A stretch of DNA of 64,000 nucleotides from Pyrus communis. Lineage: Eukaryota; Streptophyta; Magnoliopsida; Rosales; Rosaceae. The stretch spans positions 25,022,428 through 25,086,427 of the forward strand of contig NC_084803.1 in the NCBI RefSeq assembly GCF_963583255.1, written 5' to 3'. Each line of letters starts with the position of its first letter. Positions within the stretch are counted from its first letter, which is position 1. The translations under genes and the position numbers were made by a program. The notes below the pieces were generated by a model. That model was not told the DNA's origin. It saw only the letters and a program-made list of their open reading frames with translations, and did not search any database. Of the stretch, positions 22,345-33,660 are shown piece after piece.

Positions 22345-23804
22345 TGATAGGAGCATATTTATGTGACTTTATTATCTCATTTCTTTGCATTTACTTAGTT
22401 AATTTGCATTTATTGTAATAATTTAAATTATTTTCATATTATTGTAGGTCCAGTTGGTAAATATGACAATAAATGGTAAAATTGAGCGATTTGGAGCAAT
22501 TTGGAGCGATTTTGGACTTGGATTGGATAATAGGCGTGGATAGCATATGGGCTGAACGTTTTTGGTGTTTAAAAGGTGTTAGACATGTGCTAAAATCTGG
22601 AGAAATTAAAGTTGAGGCTTGGAAGGAAATGAATTACACAAGAAAGAGGAATCCTAGTTGGAGAGAAACATTATGTTATCCTATCTTATCTTATTCTATC
22701 ATAACCAACCTTATCTTATCTTATCTCCAACTGTAAGGAGGAATCCTAATCACATTTCGACACTTTCTACCTGATTCTTAGAGTTCTAAAATAATTTAAA
22801 ACACCAAAACCCCTTCCTCCTTGGATTCAACCGTTCCTCCCTATATATGTGAAATTCCTGCAGCGATTTAGAGTGTGTCGCACCTACCATTCATCCATTG
22901 AAGTAGTTGCTGGAATTTTCAGTGTTCTTTCTTTCTTTGTTTTAAGTTTCAATGTTTATTTTAGATTGCTTTCCAGTTATGATGAACATGTGTAACTAAA
23001 TTTCTTTTTAGCTAAAGGTGAATTCGAAGCTATGATCATATGTTTTATATAAATTGATTATATCCAGTTATTGTTTCATAAAACATGAATGCGATTTACT
23101 TATTTGTTTTATAGAAAACTTATTCTTGTATGTTTATTAAGGATGCATACTTAGTTTGCAGGCAAGGATTTGATACTAGAATATAAGGGAATTTCACCTA
23201 ATCATTATGAACTTATATTTGTAAGTAGTAAAAGTACTAGTCATGATTGAGATAAGTAAATCCTTAGCACTAGTATCATGCTTTTCATAGTTACGAATGC
23301 TTTGTCAATGTTGATGATTTTCATAGAACTTAATGATCTTCATGATGTATCTCTATCATGCTTTTCATAGTTAGAAAACTTGAGAAGAATAATTTGGTTG
23401 TGTCGCTAAGTCCAATTCAATGACCTTAGGAAAATCTGAGACTAAATTAGTGTTATTCACGGTTAATTTGGGGCATTGTCATTCATGGATTATAGGAAGA
23501 ATAATTGGAAATCGATTTGTATGCATATGTTCATGTGTGGAGAAGAATCCTTTAGATGTCATTTCATCCATATTTCATTCACAACTTAATTTACTTGCCG
23601 CCATTTACTTTTGTTTTAATTAAATTCATCCAACATCCACCAGTCACTGTTTTATTGTTAGTTTAACTTAGTTTTCAGTTTTATAAGTTTAATTTATGTT
23701 GATTAACATCCATTCTAATCCCGAAATAGAACGATCCCTACCTACTCGTACTATGATTACATAATATATAGGGTTTAATTTGTGTGTTAGTTTCTACCAC
23801 ATCA
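22345..23804 (+). repeat. 3' LTR of Tat-like element
   Basis: 1460 bp, TGATAGG...ACCACATCA, followed by GGTTG at 23805-23809. It is preceded by a MULE fragment, not by a normal polypurine tract. Confidence 0.88.
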
Positions 23805-24125
23805 GGTTGTGTTGATTTCCGAGATAAGTTGAGGAAGTTTTCTGTTGAATCTGGTTTTGATTTAAAGTATTTGAAGAATGATAAGAATCACATTAGTGCT
23901 GAGTGTTCTAAGAAGGAATCTGATGATTGTCTTTGGCATGTGTATGCATCCAAGTGTGATAGTAATGACCTTTTTGTTATTCGAAATAGAATGTTGCTTA
24001 CAAAAAGACTATATTGTTTCTCGAAGTATTGGAATAAAATGTTGATTATATTTAAGTTGGACCACACTATTTATCAAAGTGAACTAGAAAACCACACTTT
24101 TTATCAAAGTGAACCAGAAAACTGA
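23805..24125 (+). pseudogene. MULE transposase MuDR-domain fragment
   Basis: The first ~65 codons encode 'GCVDFRDKLRKFSVESGFDL', 'KYLKNDK' and a C...C-W pattern ('AECSKKESDDCLWHVYASKC'), the plant MuDR domain that lies N-terminal to the MULE catalytic core. It continues the reading of 16782-17226 once the Ty3 element and one GGTTG are removed. From about 24000 the similarity stops and short repeats with ATTTATCAAAGTGAAC take over. A stretch at 24000-24060 recurs, altered, at 24358-24420. Confidence 0.78.
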
Positions 24126-25225
24126 ACTATTTATTGATCTATACCTGAATAGATCACAACTAGAAAACCACCCTGATTCTGGTTCCACAACAACATGGCC
24201 ACACTATTTATCAATCAATATAACTCAGAGTACTTACGAAACTTAACTTAAAATACTGAAGTATTGATGGATCTACAACAGAATAAGGCATGCTATTTAA
24301 CAAAATGAACTAAAACACCACATTGATTCTGGATCCATATTGTTTATCAAACAGAAACAAAAAGATTGTACTGTTTCTGAAACCACTGGAATAGAATGTT
24401 GATTATATTTAAATTATTTAAGCAAAGTAACCAACATATGAGGGGACAAAAAGACTATTTGAAGGTTATAAGAAATCGAGCAATTATCAAAGTGAAGTAA
24501 AAACAAAACCATTTTGCAGAAACATTGCTCATTCAATGAATTTGAAGCGTGCAAACTTATATATTACTGTAAAATCATTGAGAATATCGGAAAGTTTGTG
24601 GTACGTACCTCTATTTCTTCTCTGTTGCCTTTATTTCCCAATTTTTTTTGTTCGCTGTCGTTTAGATGCAAATCAAAATACTCTGAATTGGAAACATAAT
24701 TCATTTTTAGAATCTCAAACATGCAAATATACATGTGTAGTAAATCAAAGTAAGAAATCATAAACAATATCATAATTTCTAGGTTCGTACCTGTGTTTCT
24801 CCGATTTGGACTTTGCAAATATATATCTCAATTTTTTTCAGTTTTTCGTCTTCAAATGGAGTTTTTGAGTTGAGAAATTCCGGATTTGATGTGTAGATTA
24901 TTGTTTGAAAACTTGAATCGAACTTGAAATTGGTTTGAGAACTTGAGGTTTCGAGCAATGGAGGTTTCAAAATTTTAATGCGGTTTGAAGGGGTTGGTAT
25001 GCTGATATTAATGACGTTGGAGGGATGACTGATATTTGTAACAGCTAGTTTGGCTAACGAGCCTGGGTAAGGCTCTGTTAGGGGCAATTTTGGAATATTA
25101 ATTGTTATCCGGTTTGGGATTTTTGTTGAGCTCATGTGTTTTAGTTTTTTGTAGGATTTGAGATATAAGTTTTGTGTCCTTATGATTAAAACTTGAGCCT
25201 TTTTTGTTAAATAATAGTTTAGGGT
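24126..25225. other. MULE 3' noncoding part
   Basis: No coding sequence is recognised. Short open frames on both strands have no family features. The right end (about 25190-25225) is defined only by weak similarity to the inverted left terminus. Confidence 0.4.
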
Positions 25226-25285
25226 GGTTTTTCATTAAATAAAAGTTAGTCCAAGCATTTTTCTTTGACGCTTCAGATGATAGAA

Positions 25286-25529
25286 AGTAATTCATAACTA
25301 CATGGGACTCACCTATTTACAATTATTGAAGAGCCTTTTGAGAAAATACACGTCTCAAATTATAAGGACAAGTATTGCAATTACTACTTATTCGATGCAT
25401 CTCAAATACAAGGAGAGAAACAATCTAAATTCCCCTTGAAAATTCAAGTTCGGCACTTACCTATCAAATTAGAACGGTTGTCATGACTTTTTCCAATTTT
25501 TTATTACTTAAATAGAAAATTCAAATAAT
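25286..25529 (+). repeat. dispersed 250-bp repeat, copy 2
   Basis: Direct-orientation partner of 3691-3940, about 21.6 kb away, diverged by point changes and small indels. It begins shortly after the MULE right end. Confidence 0.8.
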
Positions 25530-28484
25530 ATCATTCTTTAACAGATTTTTGGTTGGGTAATGTAAAAATCATGATAAAGATGAAATTGTAAAAGATCTAG
25601 TCAGAGTAAAATGATAAGAGAGTTCTTCGGTAATGTCAACTTCATGATTAACATGAAACTGTAATCTATTTACTAAGAGTACGGTGGGCCGAATCCAATT
25701 AGGTCTACTATACTGTTAGCTTTTAGTTTAATTTCCTAGGCGATGAGGCTTTGCCGGCGGAGAAGAGGAGTTGGGGTTGCTGCCAGTGGTGTAAAGTCGC
25801 TGGAGTGGTTGGTGTCGGAGTGGGTGGAGATTCAGTGGCAGCTAGTTTTTTTAATTTAGTTTTTACTTTTTAGTTTTTTTTTAATTTTATAAGTGGTTGG
25901 ACATTTTTCAAGAAGAGAAAGAGAGCACAAAAGAGACACCGGGGCAGCAAATCCTGACCATATTATCTTTACTAATTAATAAAACACTTATTGTCAATCA
26001 AAAGTTTATGAAATTACCAGTTTAACTTTCTAATTAAAACATAATATGAATAAGAAATATGAGACATAACTGTAATTTCACACAATTAAATTTTACTATT
26101 TTTTTTCAAAGCCTCACCTACATATAATCCTAACATATTTCTAAAAAAAATAAAAAAAAAATAAAATAAAATTTCTCACTTCCACATTCTCTATCACTCT
26201 CTTCCTCTCTTCTTCTATTTCAAAAACAAAAATAAAATTTTTTTTCACACTTTGTGTGCCCATATGCTAGTACTCATAATTAGAAGAGGATTCGTTTCCA
26301 GATCGTTCAGTAATGTCTGTCATTAATTAATCGCAAGGGATCTTTATTTGATGTGAAGCTGGCTGGGGATACTTCTATATGTTTACTGCGTGTTTATTTT
26401 TATTGTTATGATCTTACTTAAAGAGAAGTTAGAGATGGTAAATCACTTTCCAGTACAATGCTGGCTGCCGCAGCATACCGTAAGCTTCTCCAATAACCCT
26501 TGGGGAGAGGATGGAAATATTTCTCTATATACTTTTCGGATCGATAGAGTGCTATGCACATACGCATTTTTACCTCTCACATACCCTTGTTAATTTTCGG
26601 TCATTAATTTTCTTCAATTCGTTTAATACGACAACCGAAAATTGAGAGAGATGTGTGAGAAGTAAAAATGGTCTATAGATATCACTACTCTAGATTAATA
26701 ATGTTAAGATGTTTGAAATTAACATTAAAAGGTCCTAGAAGAAAAAAACAATATATATCAACTTACTAATCTGATAACCACACTTAATTAGTATTAGGTC
26801 TAGTAGTATTCCTCTTCATTTTGTAAATGAGAGGTCTTAGGTTTGACTTTCACCAAAAGTAAATTTAAACCATATTATTGTTAGTCCATTATAAAGCTTA
26901 ATGTACTTTCTTAGTGTCCTTTTATTAATCAAAATAGAATTTTAAGACGAAAAAATATTTTTTATCTTTTTATTTTTTTACTTTGTGTAAAATCCACCTT
27001 TAGGGTGCTAGGGTTTGTAGTATTTATCATGTTATCACTAAACTTAACAAATCTCTATCTTTTCTGGAGGACACTAGATAAATGTTCTAGGATTTGTCAA
27101 TGATCGTGCTTATTTGTTCTATTTATCGCTACGCTAGTATTCAATTTTTAATATCATCATTCGAGAAGAACATGATTGAACCAACACTCTAAAACAACAA
27201 AAAACTACAATTATGGTTACTAGAAATTCAATCACTTCATAACTTGTCACATAGGAGATCCAACGCATAAAGCTACCTGCACCTTCTGAAGTTTTTTGCT
27301 TAATTTTTACAATAAAAAAACACATGATTAACTATTTCAGAATCTCGATAACCATGAACTTTTCAGTTTACTTAATTTGTAGTTTCCAGATGGCCCATTT
27401 AAATAACATCTTTCCTACCATAAATCACTTATTAGCAAATCAACTCGACTAATTTATTTTATTTCCCAAAGCAACATTTTAGTACATGTGACATTAGTTC
27501 ATTTGCAATATTATTTGTTTCTCCCTATAGTCCATGTGGACTGACAAGATTTTATATTGTTATGGACCAATTAATCTGCAAGATTGAACTCATAGGAGGA
27601 ATCTAGGAATATGTGAGTGGCCAAATCTAGATTGTTTTCTCAAAAAAGTTCGCATTATTGCTTTCTAAGCTGGCTGGCAAAACCCTAATTGCTACACTTC
27701 ACCAAACACCAATACAAAAACATTATTTTTCGATGGGGCATGAACAAGTGTGTCTGATCTTCATCGTTTTCTTTTGAAGTTTTGGCTTGTCACATTTAAT
27801 AAGACCACGAGGACGAAGACGCTTTCTTGACCCTTCCATATTCAATGTTTTAGAAAGCGGACTTGGAATTCAATCATTGACTCTTTCACAAGTAATTCAT
27901 TTTATTGGTCCTTGACGACTCACAAAACAACTGCAATATTCATGCATGCAAACAATACAATAGTGGTAGTATACACCAATAATCCACGAACACACACCAC
28001 TTATTCAAAGATATATATTCCGTCATCAATCTATTTCAACCATGCATGTTAAGAGGGTAAAACTTCTTCTGACATGTTCGACCAATGACCCATATACACA
28101 CATGAGCTATCCATTTGCTATCCCATGACAATTCCAGAAAAAGATATCTGGGTCACATGTGAATCCATGTGATCAAAGTGATTGTCATACCCGACCAATA
28201 ACCATTTCCATAAGTACAACACAAAAATACACAATCATATATATTATTATTGTGTGTGTATATATTTCCAGGTGTGTTCCAAGACTGACCACCGCCTCTA
28301 TGGCTCGACCTTCAATGCGGGGACCAATTCTCTAGGGCCAAACACGTGTTAAAATCTCTATACGAGGCATACAGCAAGTACTCTACACGTATATCTTAGG
28401 ACCAATATTGTTTAGCCAACATGAACACTGACACCTGCATTTTAGAGCTGCCATAAGGTTCTTCTTCATTCCCATGCTATCTTT
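25530..28484. other. noncoding region
   Basis: No gene found. A small GC-rich island at 25735-25850 (GGCTTTGCCGGCGGAGAAGA...) interrupts AT-rich DNA but has no coding motif. A SINE-like sequence lies at 26785-26940. Confidence 0.5.
26785..26940 (+). mobile_element. tRNA-derived SINE-like sequence
   Basis: TTAGGTCTAGTAGTATTCC resembles a pol III A box (consensus TGGTCTAGTGG). About 38 bases on, GGTCTTAGGTTTGACTTTC resembles a B box (GGTTCGANTCC) with substitutions. The remainder, with AACCATATTATTGTTAGTCC, is the body of a repeat I associate with Rosaceae genomes. There is no full cloverleaf, so this is not a tRNA gene. Confidence 0.55.
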
Positions 28485-28512
28485 ATACATACATACATAC
28501 ATAAACACACAC

Positions 28513-28580
<68 letters not shown>
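28485..28580. repeat. compound microsatellite
   Basis: Runs of (CATA)n, (CA)n and (TA)n lie next to each other. The open frame across it (28474-28659) is a repeat artefact. Confidence 0.95.
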
Positions 28581-28585
<5 letters not shown>

Positions 28586-29481
28586 AATCAAAGTGTATAT
28601 TATATATAGAGCTAGGAATCAGGATTTATTATTATTTGGTACGTATTAATTTAATATAGTCTGGTTGGTTCAGTACACATGAAATCGATTTGGCATTATC
28701 ATTTATTATAAGATCATACGGTTTGGGTTGGTGGGAGCAAGAGGGATTTGTGACAGACCGTATCTTTTATATATAATGTCCTCCAAGAGTTTCATATACT
28801 AATGATATATAATGAGTTGTAAGTGTACCTAGCTACAAACAATATCTAATTCCAAACTACGTTTCTTTATTTTTTTTTCTTTCCAAAGACTAGAAAGACC
28901 TGAAGGATCGATCATGATATGGAGGGCTACGAGGAAGAGAGATTTTCATATTTTGAAAAAGAGACGATTTGTATACCCTATTTTTAATTTTTCACATACT
29001 TTTTTATTTTATTTTTTATCATCTAATTAAATAAATCAAATAAAAATAATAAAAAACTTGAATAAAAGTTTGTGACAGACTAATTTTTTTTTTATCATTT
29101 TTCTATTAAAAAATGGGACACATTGGGTCTTACCTTTCTTTTTCATGATCAATAATTGAAGGCTTGGCAAAGAGTTCATATTTTTAATTGGAGTTAAGGG
29201 AACAATGATAGGGGGTTTGAATCAAGTGGATTTCATCTTTCCACGTACGAAAAAGAGGGAACCGTGGTTGCTAAAGGCCTTTGGAACCATGTTAATGTCC
29301 CTATTCCAAAATCCATGTTTTATTTTTCTCGACTAGGATTCTCTTTCATTCTTTTTTCATCCTCTTCTATCCTCTTTTCTCATATTTTTTATTTTTATTT
29401 TATTTTTCTCTTTCTATAAAAAATTAATATAAGATACTGATGTAACTTAACAATAACTGTTTAATAAGAAGGGAGAGAATG

Positions 29482-29522
<41 letters not shown>

Positions 29523-32500
29523 GAAAGAGGAGAGAATCATCCTCTTTTTTGTCTTCACATCAAACCCTCCTTTTAAGTTTTAAGTGGATTCCAACTCCTC
29601 ATCCAACCATATATTAGATTCCCGTACAAAATATGAGTGGTGGGTTTCACTTTCACATACCTAACCAAAAAAGTTTCCTTCTTCAGTCCCCTGCAAAGTA
29701 AAATAATTGATAATTTTTTTTTTTTAAAAATATCTCTGTAGGTAGCCCTAATAAATGAGATAGGTTTCATGTATTTATTTGTATGCACATATAGTCCAAT
29801 ACCTCAATGAATAAAATATCGAGTTTCTACTCATATGTTCCGAATTCAAAACTCTCCTCTTTTCTAAATAAAAAAATCTGTATGCATAGTGGGGTTTCTT
29901 GAAATCTAGGTTTCCAATAGGTAGACTTGTTCTTCTGTTTGCTAGCAATGGCCATGCTTTCAACTCCTGCCTTGTGGGGTCTAATAATAATAACAATACC
30001 ATTAACTGATTGGTTTTCATCATGTATATATATGTACACACACATATATAAATGTATGTGGGGTTGGTTATGAGGACCGTGTATATACCTCCTCCAAGGA
30101 GTTTTTGATTTGAATATGTTTGTTGTTTCAAGAACATTGGCACAGCTTTTGGTATGTCTAAAATATCCAGTCAATTCATATGATTAGTGCTCCAAGCTCA
30201 TATATCTTAATAATTCACTTGTGTTTGCCAACTCATCATGTTTAATTGTACTTTGTATAAATAAGGTTTTAATTTGTTTGGTTTATTTGAAATTTTTCTA
30301 GAGTATTTAGGTATAATTATCGGATATCTTTTTCTTTCTTGTTTGGGAAAGGTTGTATGTTAGATCTATTTGTGGTATGCGAAAAAGAAAGCATGGAATA
30401 GCACGATATTAGCAAATATAGGTTAATGGCGTCGAAAATTATTAGTACTTCACAACAATTAATTGATTTGCTCACATGTTTATCTCTGTAAACTACCGTG
30501 AAATCAACTGCTATATTATACTTTATACAGACAATACTTGGAAAACTTCAATACTTGAACTGAAAGAAGACTTCAATTAATTTTTTTATAGCTAAGAAGA
30601 CTGTAAATAGTTGAACAATTCTCTTTTGATAATTGAATCATTAGGGTAGATAATAGAAAGGAAAATACTAAAATGACAGCATAAACTTAATTATTTGTCT
30701 ATGTGAACCTCTTTTTAGTCGATTCTTAGTAACCAACAATTCATATTTGTTGTCTACATATGTCAAACCTAATTGCTCATACAAGAAAATCGCCATAAAC
30801 GAAAGAATGCAACATGACAGACAAGATCAAACAAAATTAATCATAGAGAAACAAAATGTTAGTTACTATTAGTTTCTTATGTTTGCGTGGAATAAGAATG
30901 ACTATGTTGGAGCAGTGATGGAAAGATATCATCTTGATCTTTACCAATTAACGATTCAAAGTTGGTCACGGATTATTCATGACACAACATGGTAAAGAGA
31001 AGATCAAACAATGTTAAGCATAAAAGAACACTGAAATCCACCATAAAGTATGAGAAAATCTTTAAGATTATGAATTGGTAATTAATAAAATCACAAACCT
31101 AACAGCAAGGCGTTCATACATGGTGAATTTGATGCATGTTTCTACTCTCTTTGAAATGACCGGTAATCGACCAAATCTGCCATCAGAGACCAAATTTACA
31201 AAGGTTTGTTCTTGCTGTGCGATTTGCACCTTTTGACTTATTCCTCAATCCACTTCATCATATGATCTACATCAATTAATTGCTTTTGTCTAATTTTCTA
31301 CACTTGTTTACATGCATAATACACTAATCATTGATATGCAAATTATGAAGTATATTTCAACCAATATGTGCATGCATTATTGATAGATCTTAATTTAATT
31401 CGTACATCATAACTTTATCTTCATTCACGATCTCAGGAAATAAAGGACTCAAGGCTATAAAACTAACTGACAATATGGCTTTAGCCCCTGTAACTCAATT
31501 TTCTTCACATAAAACCCGACATAAATTTTTTTCTCAAATAAAACTCATTGACTAGACTCCACATAAGCAAATTCATTAATTATGTTTGACTTTACCCATT
31601 TAAAATTTTTCGGATGCCTAAAACACCCTTATTGAATATTTAATGTACACAATTAATTCTATGCAAATTGTAAGGGAGAATTAATGATTTTACAAAAATA
31701 ATATTTTGCATATAAATGAAGGGATTTGTTGGTTAGTTTGGCTCTCGAATTCCAATTTACCATTATAACGTGTCCATATTATATATAGGTAAATTATTGT
31801 ACTTTAAAATATATAAACAAAAATTGTTGTTTAAGTAAAAATATATAAATTAAAGGAGATAAAAATTGCAGGTAAAGTAATTTTAGGACAAAGAAAAAGA
31901 AAAGAACCAACTATAGGTAAATTATATACATATACAGTCTAGATATTTGATTCACATAAAAAATGTAGGTAAATCACGTGTGCATAATTTACCTACTATT
32001 ATTGAAATTTACCTACTTGCATAATTTAGGAAAAAAGCCAACAAAACATGAGAATATTATTTGCATATATCATAGGTAAATTGCCAAAAGAAATATGAGA
32101 ATATTTTGTTTATGTAAATTACAGATTATAGGGCGATATTATTTATATAGGTAAAGTAGGGATGTTTAACTATTATATATAAGGAGAATAATTACACCGA
32201 ATAATAATATAGTCATTATTTAAAGTAATGCACTAGATTGTTGTAGAAATTAAAAATAAATAAATAGAAAAAACGTCAGGATGATTAATTAGATTTTAAG
32301 GCCCTTGATTGAAGCTAATTTTCCAGTGTGGGTTGTGGCAAAAATTGTAAATAATTTGTATTAGTAGGTTACTTATATTCTTATGTGGCAGTTTATTTGA
32401 CTTTTGGGTTTTTGTTGGATTTTTAATTATATGTGGGTTTATGTTTAAAAATCATGATTTTTCAGGACCAATATCTAATGAACCCTAAAACTAAAATAAA

Positions 32501-33106
32501 GTTTCATAGCTTGGGGTAAAGCTAAAACAGGGGCTGAGATTGCTTAGTACATGCACTACCCTTTCAAACATGAAGGTTGGTTTAGCAACCCAATGAACAA
32601 ACCCTAGATCTCAATTTTCACCGTTGGCAGTCCCTTGCTCCGGTTTGGAGCCAGTGGCAAACCTCCCTGCATCCCTTCTGTCTCTCTCCCACCATACCAT
32701 CTCTCTTCTTCTCCCTTCCTTCTTTCCCTCCCCCCTCTGTCTCCCTCCCACCTTGCCTTCTCTCCACTTGATCTCCCTTATCACCTTCTGCCCTGTCACC
32801 CCTCGCCTTCTCCTCCTCTAGCCGCCCCCACCACCTCCAGCAACATTTTTCTTTTTTTAGGTTTTTTCCTATTTTTTTTTTTTCATGTTCTCATCTTCCT
32901 TCTCCCCACCATTTTGTGATTGACTTTTAGTAGCGGTTGGTGGGTCGGATCCACTTCATTTTGTCTCTAAACTGCGGTGACTACTTTGTGGTTGACCTGT
33001 TGTGACTAATTTTGGCGACCATACCACCCCGAGCTTACGTTTTTTAGCGTGCGTCGCTTTGGGCGACGAAGTTTGCGGAATCCTGCCAATTTAGTGTACA
33101 TGCTCC
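28581..33106. other. noncoding region
   Basis: No gene is supported. It includes an A-tract (about 29482-29516), a cluster of TAGGTAAA motifs in both orientations (31780-32160) and a pyrimidine-rich stretch with a GC-rich border (32610-32840). The overlapping frames in the pyrimidine-rich stretch (32624-32919) are low-complexity and not convincing. Confidence 0.5.
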
Positions 33107-33303
33107 TGTAGAATTATCAGAGAGGTGGGCCAAAGGGCCACTTCCAACAACACCGATACTGTCCTCAATTTGGTAACTACTACATGCACAATCTGTCACG
33201 TGTAAGGTTTTATCACAAAAGACCTCGGTATTAGTTGGAGTGGGATTAGGGTTTTTAAACTATTCTTTTGTCATTGATACGGTCGATGTGGGACATTTCA
33301 ACA
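33107..33303 (-). repeat. TRIM 3' LTR (outer left)
   Basis: Minus-strand ends are TGTTGAAATGTCCC and TTCTACA. It matches 38310-38506 closely. Next to it, minus CCATGTGAGGGAGCG is a good polypurine tract (33304-33318). Confidence 0.88.
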
Positions 33304-33487
33304 CGCTCCCTCACATGGGACCCCATTAGTGGGTCACACATGGGAGATCCATACATCGACAACCACGTGAGCCAAGAGGACTCACCCTACACCTGGGGCC
33401 AAGGGACTCACCAACATCCGCAGGGCCAAGGGGACCCACCCATCACGTGGCAATATGGTACGGGCCTGCTTCTTGGCTCTAATACCA
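33304..33487 (-). mobile_element. TRIM interior with PPT and PBS
   Basis: Only 184 bp between the polypurine tract and a primer site complementary to initiator tRNA-Met (minus TGGTATTAGAGCC, 33475-33487). It has no coding capacity. This is the typical size and layout of terminal-repeat retrotransposons in miniature, which need proteins from other elements. Confidence 0.82.
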
Positions 33488-33660
33488 TGTAGAAATTTAC
33501 GACTTGAATTTCATTGTATTACATAATTGAAATATATAGACACACAATTCTTGTTCCATAAGGAAACAATAAAGGACATAAACATATATCATCCCTAATA
33601 AAGGACTCCAAATAGTTACACAATCTTTACATGCCCTTTTAATATTAGCTCACGTTTACA
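33488..33660 (-). repeat. single copia LTR inside the composite
   Basis: 173 bp, minus-strand ends TGTAAACGTGAG and TTTCTACA. It has a primer site on its left (as a 5' LTR would) and a polypurine tract, minus AACTTAGGAGGGAG, on its right (as a 3' LTR would). No second copy exists in the window. Confidence 0.82.

Larger units (their letters stand above)
17227..23804 (+). mobile_element. gag-only Tat-like Ty3 element inside the MULE
   Basis: Two LTRs (17227-18659, 1433 bp, and 22345-23804, 1460 bp) begin TGATAGGAGCATATTT and end CCACATCA. The perfect 5-bp duplication GGTTG lies just outside them (17222-17226 and 23805-23809). A primer site TGGCACCGTTGTTAGGGA follows the 5' LTR. The interior carries a broken gag C-terminus and the gag-protease junction but no pol, then the conserved 3' block with 'GACGTTAAAGCAAGCACTTC' and a purine-rich TTGGGGGAGGGGG. 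It resembles a non-autonomous Tat/Athila derivative. Abnormally, 357 bp of MULE sequence stand between the interior and the 3' LTR. Confidence 0.85.
15604..25225 (+). mobile_element. Mutator-like element (MULE), split by a Ty3 insertion
   Basis: The left end AGGAAAGCTAACCAAAAGGG closely resembles the start of the Mutator-type MITE at 4493. The right end is less sure: around 25190-25225 the sequence, read in reverse complement, resembles the same terminus. The element carries a transposase N-terminal part (16782-17226) and a MuDR-domain part (23805-24000), which join in sense if the Ty3 element 17227-23804 and one GGTTG are removed. No DDE catalytic core, SWIM finger or later exons were found after 24125, so it is inactive. 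A poly-T/AG site at about 16760-16779 looks like a splice acceptor just before the ATG. Confidence 0.7.

Noticed and set aside
26793..26850. Possible tRNA gene
   Set aside because: Box A/B-like words are present but no cloverleaf, acceptor stem or anticodon arm; treated as a SINE-like repeat.
28474..28659. His-Thr/Tyr-Ile repeat frame
   Set aside because: Microsatellite translation artefact.
29775..30174. Two overlapping minus frames of about 120 codons
   Set aside because: No domain and mutually overlapping; typical chance frames.
32611..32919. Overlapping frames on both strands rich in Pro/Ser/Leu or Arg/Gly
   Set aside because: Pyrimidine-rich low-complexity DNA; frames are open on both strands and show no family.
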